From assembly GCA_034926415.1 (NCBI GenBank), contig JAYFRC010000029.1, forward strand, positions 1 through 47,700: a DNA stretch of 47,700 nt, written 5' to 3'. How positions within the stretch are numbered: position 1 is the stretch's first letter; the number at the start of each line of letters is the position of its first letter. Positions 22,800-30,062 of the stretch are shown here, piece after piece. The stretch is from JAYFRC01 sp034926415 (GTDB taxonomy: Bacteria; Bacillota; Clostridia; Oscillospirales; Oscillospiraceae). A model generated the notes under the pieces. It was not told the DNA's origin, made no database searches, and was given only the letters and a program-made list of their open reading frames with translations. A program made the position numbers and the translations under genes.

Positions 22800-24094
22800 C
22801 AGAAAAGGAACTGATACTTGCCTCCCAGAAAGGCAGCCAGGTAGCATATGAGGAGCTTATACACCTGCATCAGAAGATCGTATACTACCTCGTCTTCTTC
22901 CTCTGCGGCAACGAGGAAACGGCCGACGAGATAACGCGCGGCGTGTTCGTCACGGCCTGGAACCAGATATCCTACCTCGAGCGCATGAACAGGAGCTTTG
23001 CCGCCCTGCTGTGCTCGCTCGCCTCTCGCGACTGCGAGAGCTTCGTCAAGCACAAAAAGCGCCGCGTCTCCGGCGCCATACGCATGGGAGACGACCGCGC
23101 CGTGTCTCCTGAGATAACGATCTTTCTCGAAAAGCTCAGCTCTGTGCCGTTTCACAAGCGCCGCATACTGCTGCTCGTCGATATGTGCGGACTGTCGATA
23201 GTAGAGGCATCCGAGATTCTTTCATCCACAGTGGAAGAGGTCACTGCCGAACTCGAAGCCGCGCGCAACTCCTGCGATGTCTCGTTCGGCGTCATAATGC
23301 CGAAGCTGCCGGAGCCGGCCAAGAGCTTCGCCCACGAGGTCTCGGGAGACATACAGCGCTCCTCTGGAAAAGAGAACAAACTCGGCGCGCTTCCCGAATA
23401 CCGTCCGTCAAGGCGCTTTGTTTTCGGGCGCTTCACCATCATTGCGGCCTGCGTCGCGCTGCTTTTGCTCGCCTATTCCGGCGGATTCCTAGGGCACAAG
23501 GCTCCGGTGGTCACGCCGCCGTCCGGAAACGGCTCGCAGTCGTCCGAGACAGATACGCAGAACAACGATTCCGCCCCGCAGAGCGGCGGAAGCGAGACGA
23601 CGCCCCAAGCGACCACGAATCCAGGTTCCGATACCTCAGGGAGCGGAGACGAAACGACTAACCCCGGCGGAGATGCCGTTATCATGCCCGAGGACACCGC
23701 GCCAAGCGGCGATTCGACCCTCATCCCCGGCGACAACACCGCCGCGGGAGATACCACCACGGGAGACAATGCCGCGGGAGATACCGCAGCGGACGGCGGC
23801 GGCGAGGGCAGCGGGGATTCATCGAGCACCTCGTACATCCCTTCGGGCGAGAAATACTCGGCCGTCTATCTCTCCGGAACATCGGCAGCCACCACTCTGT
23901 CCCAGTTCTGCGCAGGCTCGTTCCGGGCTTCGCTTCCCGACGGGACCGTGGCCATATACTATATGATTCCCAACGCGAATATAGACACGGCCATCTCCGC
24001 GCTAGAAAGTGCGGGGATAACCTATGCGGTCTATGACGCCGGACCCTCCATCGACACCGGAGCCGGCAACGCACTGTTCATCCTGTTTGACTGA
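22796..24094 (+). CDS. ECF-sigma-like protein fused to a membrane segment and extracytoplasmic domain
   Basis: A 432-residue protein with an unusual layout. Residues 6-88 look like sigma-70 region 2 (VAYEELIHLHQKIVYYL, then FVTAWNQISYL) and 106-158 like region 4 (KRRILLLVDMCGLSIVEASE helix-turn-helix). A cytoplasmic linker follows, then one transmembrane helix (about 213-233), a Gly/Ser/Thr/Asp/Pro-rich spacer (about 238-350) and a small C-terminal domain (351-432) outside the membrane by the positive-inside rule. It overlaps dusB by 4 bp with GAGGGA upstream. It may be a membrane-held sigma factor released by a signal, or a degenerate sigma reused as a signalling protein; I cannot tell which. 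Confidence 0.75.
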   Translation: MTEKELILASQKGSQVAYEELIHLHQKIVYYLVFFLCGNEETADEITRGVFVTAWNQISYLERMNRSFAALLCSLASRDCESFVKHKKRRVSGAIRMGDDRAVSPEITIFLEKLSSVPFHKRRILLLVDMCGLSIVEASEILSSTVEEVTAELEAARNSCDVSFGVIMPKLPEPAKSFAHEVSGDIQRSSGKENKLGALPEYRPSRRFVFGRFTIIAACVALLLLAYSGGFLGHKAPVVTPPSGNGSQSSETDTQNNDSAPQSGGSETTPQATTNPGSDTSGSGDETTNPGGDAVIMPEDTAPSGDSTLIPGDNTAAGDTTTGDNAAGDTAADGGGEGSGDSSSTSYIPSGEKYSAVYLSGTSAATTLSQFCAGSFRASLPDGTVAIYYMIPNANIDTAISALESAGITYAVYDAGPSIDTGAGNALFILFD

Positions 24095-24104
24095 TATTGA
24101 GAAA

Positions 24105-24145
24105 CAAAAAGACCTCCCCCGATAAAATATCGGTGGAGGTCTTTT
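24105..24145. terminator. Bidirectional terminator between the sigma-like gene and nadA
   Basis: GACCTCC (24111-24117) and CCGATA pair with TATCGG and GGAGGTC (24135-24141) with one mismatch. It is flanked by A-rich sequence on the left and TTTTA on the right, so it can work for both convergent transcripts. Confidence 0.85.
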
Positions 24146-24163
24146 ATTCGGTCTGCGGAGCAT

Positions 24164-24198
24164 GGGGATTTCATTCCGGGGGAGGGTATGAAATCCCC
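24164..24198. repeat. Perfect 11-bp inverted repeat downstream of nadA
   Basis: GGGGATTTCAT (24164-24174) and ATGAAATCCCC (24188-24198) flank a 13-nt purine-rich loop. It lies in the nadA 3' untranslated region, before the terminator. No T-run follows on either strand. Confidence 0.5.
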
Positions 24199-24216
24199 GC
24201 AATGAACCGCGGGCAA

Positions 24217-25134
24217 TCATCCGCCGAGGCGTATCATCTCGTCGATGCAGCGCTTCGCGCCTACCATTGTCTCACTATCGAGAGCTATCTCGTCGCCGCC
24301 TCTGCCGAGAAGGCAGTCGTAAACGTCGGGCAGAGTAGTTATCTTCATATTATGGCAGACTACTTCGTTGCTCACGGGATAAAACCTTCTGTCGGGCCGG
24401 GCATACTGAAGATGCTCGGCAATGCTGTTTTCGGTGCCGATAAGGTACTCCTCTGCGTCCGCCGTCAGCGTGTAATTCGTTATCGCAGACGTGCTCCCGA
24501 CAAAATCCGCCAGGTCGCAGACCTCGGGCAGACACTCGGGATGAACGAGCAGCAGCGCGCCGGGATGCTCCCGTTTTGCCTTTTCGACGTCGCGGACGGA
24601 GATACGGACATGGGTCGGGCAGCCGCCGTGGACAAGCTCGATATGCTTCTCCGGCACCTGCTTTGCGATATACGCGCCAAGATTGCAGTCGGGAACGAAG
24701 AGTATCTTGTCCGCGTCCATGGCGCGGATTATCTTCACCGCCGACGAGGATGTGACGCACACGTCGCAGACCGTCTTGAGCTCCGCCGTGGTGTTTATAT
24801 AGCACACGACCGCGCAGCCCGGGTACATGCTCCGCATCCGCTCCACAAGCTCTCTGTCCATCTGGTTGGCCATGGGGCAGCCGGCGTTCCTGTTCGCAAG
24901 GTAGACTTTTTTGTCCGGCGAGAGTATTTTGACCGTCTCGGCCATGAACCGCACGCCGCACATGATTACCGTTTTCTGCGGCACCTTAGCCGCCTGAACG
25001 GAAAGCTGGTACGAATCGCCGGTAAAGTCGGCGACCTCCAGTATCTCCTGCGACTGATAGTAGTGCGCCAGAATGCACACGTCCTTCTCGCCCTTCAGGC
25101 GGATTATCTCGTCCTGAAGCTCTCTTACCTCCAT
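24217..25134 (-). CDS. nadA: Quinolinate synthase
   Basis: Condenses iminoaspartate with dihydroxyacetone phosphate to make quinolinate for NAD synthesis, using a 4Fe-4S cluster. The 305 residues match the usual size. By comparison with known NadA proteins the three cluster cysteines are C86 (NAGCPMAN), C172 (HGGCPTH) and C260 (VVCHNMK). AHYYQ near residue 24 is the usual opening. It follows iscU by 3 nt and would be made with iscS and iscU, which supply iron-sulfur clusters. No nadB or nadC is in the window, so the iminoaspartate source and the next step must be encoded elsewhere. Confidence 0.95.
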   Translation of the reverse strand: MEVRELQDEIIRLKGEKDVCILAHYYQSQEILEVADFTGDSYQLSVQAAKVPQKTVIMCGVRFMAETVKILSPDKKVYLANRNAGCPMANQMDRELVERMRSMYPGCAVVCYINTTAELKTVCDVCVTSSSAVKIIRAMDADKILFVPDCNLGAYIAKQVPEKHIELVHGGCPTHVRISVRDVEKAKREHPGALLLVHPECLPEVCDLADFVGSTSAITNYTLTADAEEYLIGTENSIAEHLQYARPDRRFYPVSNEVVCHNMKITTLPDVYDCLLGRGGDEIALDSETMVGAKRCIDEMIRLGG

Positions 25135-25137
25135 CGC

Positions 25138-25569
25138 TTACTCTCCGACGCAGTGGGTACAGGATGCGCAGTCGGGGAACATGTTTTTGTCGTAGGCGAT
25201 GCCGCGCTTGTCGTAATAATCCTTGACGGCGGCCTTTACGGCTTCCTCAGCCAGCACGCTGCAGTGAATCTTGTGCGCGGGCAGTCCGTCGAGCGCCTCG
25301 ACGACGGCCTTGTTTGAAAGCTCTAGCGCCTCCGTTACGGGCTTGCCCTTTATCATCTCGGTAGCCATGGAGCTCGTCGCGATGGCGCTGCCGCAGCCGA
25401 AGGTATTGAACTTGACGTCGGTTATGACGCCGTCTTTAACCTTGATATACATCTTCATGATGTCGCCGCAGACTGCGTTGCCGACTTCGCCGATTCCGTC
25501 GGCATCCTCCATCTTTCCTAGGTTCCTCGGATGGGTAAAGTGGTCCATGACCTTTTCACTATATAACAT
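25138..25569 (-). CDS. iscU: Iron-sulfur cluster scaffold protein IscU/NifU-type
   Basis: A scaffold on which iron-sulfur clusters are assembled from sulfur delivered by IscS. From ATG 25569 (ribosome binding site AAAGGAG) it has 143 residues. The ligands are visible as C34 and D36 (NAVCGD), C59 (FGCGSAIATSS) and C103 (IHCSVLAEEA). An extra C-terminal tail carries three cysteines, C134, C137 and C140 (CASCTHC), which I associate with Clostridial versions. The frame extends seven codons upstream without a ribosome binding site. It overlaps the end of iscS by 11 bp. Confidence 0.92.
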   Translation of the reverse strand: MLYSEKVMDHFTHPRNLGKMEDADGIGEVGNAVCGDIMKMYIKVKDGVITDVKFNTFGCGSAIATSSMATEMIKGKPVTEALELSNKAVVEALDGLPAHKIHCSVLAEEAVKAAVKDYYDKRGIAYDKNMFPDCASCTHCVGE

Positions 25570-26746
25570 GAGCGCGTTCTCCTTTCTCAAGCTCTTCCCA
25601 GACCGGCGATATACCGCGAAGGTAATCTACTACGGCGGGAACTGTTTTTATTATGTGCAGAATTTCCTCTTCAGTATTGTTTTCGCTCAGCGTCAGGCGC
25701 AGCGAGCCGTGCGCGACCTCGTGCGGCAGCCCTATCGCGAGCAGGACGTGGCTTGGGTCTAGCGACCCGGACGTGCACGCGGAGCCGGACGACGCCTGTA
25801 TCCCCTGCTGGTCGAGCAGGAGCAGGAGTGATTCGCCCTCGACGCCCTCAAAGCACATGTTCACGTTGCCCGGCAGACGGTTCTTCCTGTCTCCGTTGAC
25901 AACGCTGTGCGGTATCTTTGAAAGCCCGTCCATAAGCTCGTCGCGGAGCTTTATTATATGCGCGGCGTTTTTCTCCATGTTGTCGCAGGCTTCGTCGAGA
26001 GCCGCCGCCATCGACACGATACCGGGCAGGTTCTCGGTTCCCGCGCGCTTGCCGCGCTCCTGCGCGCCGCCCTCGATCAGCGTGTAAAGCGGAATGCCCT
26101 TACGGGCGTAGAGCACTCCGACGCCCTTCGGCCCGTGGAATTTATGCGCCGATATCGACAGCATGTCTATATCCTGAGCCTTTACATCGATGGGAATATG
26201 TCCCGCCGCCTGCACCGCGTCGGTATGGAATATCACTCCGGCGCCGCGGCATATTTTCCCTATCTCACCTATTGGCTGAATAGTGCCTATCTCGTTGTTC
26301 GCAAACATTATCGTAACGAGCGCGGTATCGGGGCGGATGGCCTTGCGCACTTCCTCCGGGCGGACTATGCCGTCGCGGTGGACGTCCAACAGCGTCACCT
26401 CAAAGCCCTGCTTTTCGAGCTTTTTAAGAGTGTGAAGCACGGCGTGGTGCTCGAACGCGGTGGAAATTATGTGCTTTTTGCCTTTCTTTTCGCCGAGATA
26501 CGCAGCGCTCATAATTGCCTGATTATCGGCCTCGCTCCCGCCGGAGGTGAAGGTTATCTCCTTGGGGTCGCAATTTATTCTCGCGGCCACACGCGCTCTC
26601 GCTCCGGCAAGAGCATCGGCGGCCTCCTGCCCGACGGAATAAAGGCTCGACGGGTTGCCCCATACGGAGTCGATACATTCGCACATCGCGCGCTTTGCCG
26701 TCTCGCTCATCTTGGTGGTGGCGGCATTGTCGGCATATACGTTCAT
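25559..26746 (-). CDS. iscS: Cysteine desulfurase IscS/NifS
   Basis: A pyridoxal-phosphate enzyme that removes sulfur from cysteine and passes it to IscU. The 395 residues contain the PLP lysine in SISAHKFHGPKG and the persulfide cysteine in SSGSACTSG near the C-terminus. I start at ATG 26746, eight nt after AAAGGAAAA; an upstream ATG at 26773 has no ribosome binding site. It is the first gene of iscS-iscU-nadA. No Rrf2/IscR-type regulator gene lies beside it. Confidence 0.93.
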   Translation of the reverse strand: MNVYADNAATTKMSETAKRAMCECIDSVWGNPSSLYSVGQEAADALAGARARVAARINCDPKEITFTSGGSEADNQAIMSAAYLGEKKGKKHIISTAFEHHAVLHTLKKLEKQGFEVTLLDVHRDGIVRPEEVRKAIRPDTALVTIMFANNEIGTIQPIGEIGKICRGAGVIFHTDAVQAAGHIPIDVKAQDIDMLSISAHKFHGPKGVGVLYARKGIPLYTLIEGGAQERGKRAGTENLPGIVSMAAALDEACDNMEKNAAHIIKLRDELMDGLSKIPHSVVNGDRKNRLPGNVNMCFEGVEGESLLLLLDQQGIQASSGSACTSGSLDPSHVLLAIGLPHEVAHGSLRLTLSENNTEEEILHIIKTVPAVVDYLRGISPVWEELEKGERAHVI

Positions 26747-26809
26747 AGAAGTTTTCCTTTCGTTTTTTATCATATCACCAAATCATAGTTCTTTAGTAGG
26801 ATTAATATG

Positions 26810-26837
26810 ATTATAACATATATCCCTATCTTGTCAA
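26810..26837 (-). promoter_or_regulatory. Promoter of iscS-iscU-nadA
   Basis: On the minus strand a perfect TTGACA (26837-26832) and a perfect TATAAT (26815-26810) are spaced by 16 nt. The palindrome CCTAT-N7-ATAGG (26825-26841) covers the -35 box and could be an operator. Confidence 0.75.
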
Positions 26838-26890
26838 TAGGAATAATAAAATTTGACGGATAATCCAACTTGCATAATCAAAAGAGCAAA

Positions 26891-26924
26891 ACAAAAAAAC
26901 AGCGCCGCACTTTCGTGCGGCGCT
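26891..26924 (-). terminator. Terminator after rpsR
   Basis: A perfect 10-bp stem AGCGCCGCAC/GTGCGGCGCT (26901-26910 with 26915-26924) with a four-base loop is followed on the minus strand by a G then seven T. It ends the rpsF-ssb-rpsR operon. Confidence 0.9.
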
Positions 26925-26942
26925 GACGGTCAATGTATTTAT

Positions 26943-27191
26943 TCAGTCGGTGACGAAGGGAAGGAGCGCTATCTGGCGCGCTCTCTTTATAGCCTCGGTC
27001 AGCTCGCGCTGATGCATTGCGCAGGTGCCGGTAGTTCTGCGGGGCAGAATCTTACCGCGCTCGGAAATAAAACGATGCAGCTTGGCCGCATCCTTATAAT
27101 CGATATACTCGCATTTGTCCGCGCAGAACTGGCAAACCTTGCGGCGCTTGCGCATGCGGGGGCCTCTGCCGTTATCACGATCCATAGCCAT
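26943..27191 (-). CDS. rpsR: 30S ribosomal protein S18 (zinc-binding type)
   Basis: An 82-residue S18, a component of the 30S platform that pairs with S6. The body has RRTTGTCAMHQ and RARQIALLPF as usual. It keeps the older zinc-ligand pattern, C20 and C23 (VCQFC), C27 and a C57/H60 pair (CAMH), seen in some Firmicutes, so it may bind zinc. AAGGAGGA precedes the ATG. It is the last gene of the rpsF-ssb-rpsR operon, with about 40 bp between ssb and rpsR. Confidence 0.95.
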   Translation of the reverse strand: MAMDRDNGRGPRMRKRRKVCQFCADKCEYIDYKDAAKLHRFISERGKILPRRTTGTCAMHQRELTEAIKRARQIALLPFVTD

Positions 27192-27230
27192 GAAGTTGTC
27201 CTCCTTTTTTCAGAATAATCGTCGCATGAC

Positions 27231-27680
27231 TCAGAACGGCAGCTCGCCGTCCGCGTCATCTATTTCGGAAAACTCGCTCTTGCCGCCGGCCGCGGGCGCA
27301 CCGTAGCCGCCGGAATGTTCCGCATTCGCGGGAGCACCGCCCATGGGGACTCCGTCACGCTTGCTGTCTCCGAAATAAACATTATCGGCAACTACCTCCG
27401 CGCTGCGGCGGTTATTGCCGTCCTTGTCCTTCCAGTCGCGAATCTGCAGCCTGCCCTCAACGACGGCCATGCGGCCCTTCGCAAAGTACTGGTTAACAAA
27501 CTCGGCGGTCTGACGCCATGCTACGACGTCAATAAAATCAGTCTGCTTTTCGCCGCTGTCCTTGCTCTTGAAATCGCGGTCGACAGCGAGGGAAAACGAC
27601 GTCACCGCTATCCCGCTCTGCGTGCGGCGCAGCTCCGGGTCCCTGGTCAGACGTCCCATGATGATGATACGATTCAACAT
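27231..27680 (-). CDS. ssb: Single-stranded DNA-binding protein
   Basis: A 149-residue SSB that coats single-stranded DNA in replication and repair. The OB fold covers about residues 1-108 (LNRIIIMGRLTRDPELR, then DFIDVVAWRQ and EGRLQIRDW), followed by a flexible Gly/Ala-rich tail and the acidic partner-binding tip DADGELPF. It lies between rpsF and rpsR, the standard Firmicute order. Confidence 0.96.
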   Translation of the reverse strand: MLNRIIIMGRLTRDPELRRTQSGIAVTSFSLAVDRDFKSKDSGEKQTDFIDVVAWRQTAEFVNQYFAKGRMAVVEGRLQIRDWKDKDGNNRRSAEVVADNVYFGDSKRDGVPMGGAPANAEHSGGYGAPAAGGKSEFSEIDDADGELPF

Positions 27681-27695
27681 TGCCTTTCGCCCTCC

Positions 27696-27992
27696 TTATT
27701 CGCCCTTGCAGACGATTATGGAACGCATGATTCCGTCCGTGATGCCGAGAACACGTTCAAGCTCGCGGGGGAAATCCGAAGCGCTGGTGAAGTTCATCAG
27801 AACATAGTAGCCGTCGTTCTGGTCTTTGATGGGATATGCAAGCTTGCGCTTGCCCCATTCGTCAACCTCAACGGCGGTGGTGTTCTGCTCCGCCAGAGTC
27901 TTGAACTTCGCGACGACGGCGGCGGTGTCTTCCTCGCTCAGTCTGGGATCGACGATATAGACAACCTCATAGTTTGCAGATACTTTTGCCAT
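27696..27992 (-). CDS. rpsF: 30S ribosomal protein S6
   Basis: A 98-residue S6, which binds S18 on the 30S platform. YEVVYIVDPRLSEED near the start, YPIKDQNDGYYVLMNF in the middle and ERVLGITDGIMRSIIV at the end are typical. I start at ATG 27992 behind AGAAGGAGG; the longer frame reads through that ribosome binding site. It is the first gene of the operon and its leader carries a hairpin that may be a binding site for the S6:S18 complex. Confidence 0.95.
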   Translation of the reverse strand: MAKVSANYEVVYIVDPRLSEEDTAAVVAKFKTLAEQNTTAVEVDEWGKRKLAYPIKDQNDGYYVLMNFTSASDFPRELERVLGITDGIMRSIIVCKGE

Positions 27993-28013
27993 TTTGTTGC
28001 ACCTCCTTCTGGT

Positions 28014-28073
28014 CTTGTGGCCCTCATTCTGTGATGAGAGCAAGGATGTGCCTGTATTTACAATTTTACAGGC
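28014..28073 (-). promoter_or_regulatory. Structured rpsF leader (possible S6:S18 binding motif)
   Basis: Two stems lie between the promoter and the rpsF ribosome binding site. One is GCCTGTA/TACAGGC (28073-28067 with 28056-28050). The other combines CTTG/CAAG and CTCAT/ATGAG separated by an asymmetric internal loop (28044-28014). Autoregulatory S6:S18 motifs with a bulged stem in this place are known in many bacteria. I did not confirm the conserved bulge sequence. Confidence 0.4.
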
Positions 28074-28079
28074 TTAATT

Positions 28080-28107
28080 ATTATATATGAATACTGTCAA
28101 ATGTCAA
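28080..28107 (-). promoter_or_regulatory. rpsF operon promoter
   Basis: On the minus strand TTGACA (28107-28102) and TATAAT (28085-28080) are spaced by 16 nt, both perfect. The leader is about 80 nt. Confidence 0.75.
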
Positions 28108-28179
28108 GGCTTTTTACTTCATATGCCGCGTAAGCTTTGTATGTACGGAAACGCGGCGGCGAAACTCCGCGGGACTTTT

Positions 28180-29055
28180 TTACAGCTCTTTCGCCCGCGA
28201 CTTTATGTAGCCCTTCAGCCAATCCCCGGTCTCCGGGTGCTCGAGCGCTATCTCAAGCGTCGCCTCCAGAAAGCCGCAGAGGTTCCCGGTATCGTACCTG
28301 CGCCCCTCGAAATCTACTGCGACCATACTGTCGCAGTGGCAGAGCTTTTCAAGGCCGTCGGTCAGCTGTATCTCGCCGCCATAGCCGGGAGCGAGGTTCC
28401 CGAGTATATTGAATATTTCGGGCTTGAGCACATACCGGCCGAGAATGGCGTAGTTTGAGAACTTCTGCGCAGCAGTCGGCTTTTCGTTTAAGTCGTTGAC
28501 CCTGAACACGCGCTTTTCAAGCTCCGACACGCGCACCGACGAGTAGCGGCTTATCGCTTCGTCGCTGACCTCCTGCACGCCTATAACGGAAGCGTCATAT
28601 TTCTCCGCCGCGCGTATGAGCTGGCCGATGACCGGCAACCCTTTCGGAGCACGGATTATATCGTCGCCGAGCAGCACGGCAAAAGGCTCGTCTCCTACAA
28701 ATCGGCGAGCCTGATATATCGCGTGGCCAAGGCCGAGCGTCTGCTTCTGGCGCACAAAAAATATGTTCGCGAGGTCGGCGGGAGCGTGGACAAGTTTTAT
28801 AAGCTCGTGTTTGCCCGTGTCGTCCAGCTTGCGTTCGAGTTCCGGCGCGTAGTCGAAATAGTCCTCCATAACGTCCTTGCCGCGGTTGGTGATGATAAGT
28901 ATATCCTCTATGCCGGCCTCGACCGCTTCCTCCACTACGTACTGGAGCACCGGGCGGTCGACCATCGGCAGCATCTCTTTGGGTACGGTCTTCGTGACCG
29001 GCAGCATGCGGGTTCCGAGTCCCGCCGCGGGGATAACGGCCTTGCGTATTTTCAT
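28180..29055 (-). CDS. galU: UTP-glucose-1-phosphate uridylyltransferase
   Basis: Makes UDP-glucose from UTP and glucose-1-phosphate, feeding cell-surface polysaccharide and galactose pathways. The 291 residues open with the nucleotide-binding AVIPAAGLGTRMLPVTK, followed by PKEMLPMVDRP, then LGLGHAI and a GDDI metal-site segment. The length is normal. AAAGGAATG precedes the ATG. It is followed by no clear terminator before the rpsF promoter region and stands 39 bp after the queT gene on the same strand, so the two may be co-transcribed. Confidence 0.95.
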   Translation of the reverse strand: MKIRKAVIPAAGLGTRMLPVTKTVPKEMLPMVDRPVLQYVVEEAVEAGIEDILIITNRGKDVMEDYFDYAPELERKLDDTGKHELIKLVHAPADLANIFFVRQKQTLGLGHAIYQARRFVGDEPFAVLLGDDIIRAPKGLPVIGQLIRAAEKYDASVIGVQEVSDEAISRYSSVRVSELEKRVFRVNDLNEKPTAAQKFSNYAILGRYVLKPEIFNILGNLAPGYGGEIQLTDGLEKLCHCDSMVAVDFEGRRYDTGNLCGFLEATLEIALEHPETGDWLKGYIKSRAKEL

Positions 29056-29094
29056 TGCTTCGACATTCCTTTCATCGGCCGGCGCGAAAACGCG

Positions 29095-29610
29095 TCAGCG
29101 CTTTTCTTCCGGTATGCGCTTTCTGAAAAAGCTTATGTCCGGCAGCACCCTTAGCAGTATTCCGCCGAGCACATAGCAGGAAACGGCTTCACCGGCGGCC
29201 ACCGTCGCACAGTTGAATGCGAACGCAGCCATAAAGCCGCTTCCAAAGCCCGTCTCCTCAAATGCGATAAGCACTCCGACTATCAGTCCGTTGGATATGA
29301 CGGGCGGGAGCGGAGCGAGCCATTTGTGTTTGACCTTCGCCGTGCATATCGCAGCGATGAGAGTCGCCAGCGAGCCGAACACGATGTCAAGCATGCCGTA
29401 AGGGCTCAGAAGATTTGCCACAAGGCACCCCACGAACAGCCCAGGAGCGGCCTCCGGGAAAAAGAACGGCAAAACGCACAGCGCCTCCGACACGCGGAGC
29501 TGAACTGGCAAGTATGCTATGCCGAAGGCCGAAATAAACAGGGTCGTCACGGCGTAGAGCGCGCCAACGGCGGCGGCGAGGGTGAGGCGGCGGGTATCAA
29601 AATGCTTCAT
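29095..29610 (-). CDS. queT: QueT-type queuosine-precursor ECF transporter S component
   Basis: A 171-residue membrane protein of the QueT family, the substrate-binding S component of an energy-coupling-factor transporter thought to import queuosine precursors such as preQ1. About five or six hydrophobic helices are visible, with family segments YLPVQLRVSEALCVLPFF and GLFVGCLVANL. I start at ATG 29610 after GGAAGGAAAA; the open frame upstream runs through leader hairpins. The shared ECF module (EcfA, EcfT) must be elsewhere. It is divergent from putP. Confidence 0.85.
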   Translation of the reverse strand: MKHFDTRRLTLAAAVGALYAVTTLFISAFGIAYLPVQLRVSEALCVLPFFFPEAAPGLFVGCLVANLLSPYGMLDIVFGSLATLIAAICTAKVKHKWLAPLPPVISNGLIVGVLIAFEETGFGSGFMAAFAFNCATVAAGEAVSCYVLGGILLRVLPDISFFRKRIPEEKR

Positions 29611-29876
29611 TATTATGTTTTCCTTCCATTTTTTATTTAGAGAACGGCCGCTTTCGCGGCCGAACGAACGCCGCTTGCGCAGCGCTTGGACAGGGTTGTG
29701 GAAACCTGTCGGGAGTAATTTTATCACAACGCGATGGGGAAATCCACATAAATGATGATTATGCCTCCTCGCTTCCTGCTGCTTTTCCCGTGCCGTTAAA
29801 AAGCCGAACAAAGCGAGTGTTTCGCCCCGGTTTTCTGGATAAATATACAGTTTTTTTGCTTTAGCACATTAGGGTG
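29611..29876 (-). promoter_or_regulatory. queT leader with hairpins
   Basis: Read on the minus strand, this AT-poor stretch holds a GACAGG/CCTGTC hairpin (29710-29689) and a perfect GGCCGC-GAAA-GCGGCC hairpin (29661-29646) before the queT ribosome binding site. preQ1 riboswitches often control queT, but I could not match the conserved sequence of class I or II here. A class III or another motif remains possible. No coding sequence is supported. Confidence 0.35.
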
Positions 29877-29905
29877 TTCACGCAGGTCCGGCCTTGTGTT
29901 ATAAT
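29877..29905 (+). promoter_or_regulatory. putP promoter
   Basis: TTCACG (29877-29882) and TATAAT (29900-29905) are 17 nt apart. TGT directly before TATAAT makes it an extended -10. The transcript would begin about 150 nt before putP, leaving a long leader. Confidence 0.6.
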
Positions 29906-29930
29906 AATTTTAAGACAATTATTATATGTG

Positions 29931-30030
29931 CTTTTTGGCGCGGAGCGCCGAAAAGTCCGTATTTAAGGTCATGCCGTAGCAGGCGCGGCCATATTATAGC
30001 ATGATGGGGTCATGCTATAATATTTTTTAT
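29931..30030 (+). promoter_or_regulatory. putP leader with terminator/antiterminator structure
   Basis: The leader has a hairpin CTTTTTGGCGC-GGA-GCGCCGAAAAG (29931-29955). It then has a perfect 14-bp inverted repeat (29991-30004 with 30010-30023, loop TGGGG) followed by TTTTTT, a terminator-like form. TCATGC occurs twice (29969-29974 and 30010-30015). Both copies can pair with the GCATGA at 29999-30004, so an upstream pairing would prevent the terminator. This fits a transcription attenuator or riboswitch; the signal is unknown. Confidence 0.55.
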
Positions 30031-30062
30031 TTATTGTATAAAGAGAGCGAGGGGCGTTTTCA

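Noticed and set aside
29640..29720. preQ1 class I riboswitch before queT
   Set aside because: The hairpin loop and A-rich tail required for class I are not present.
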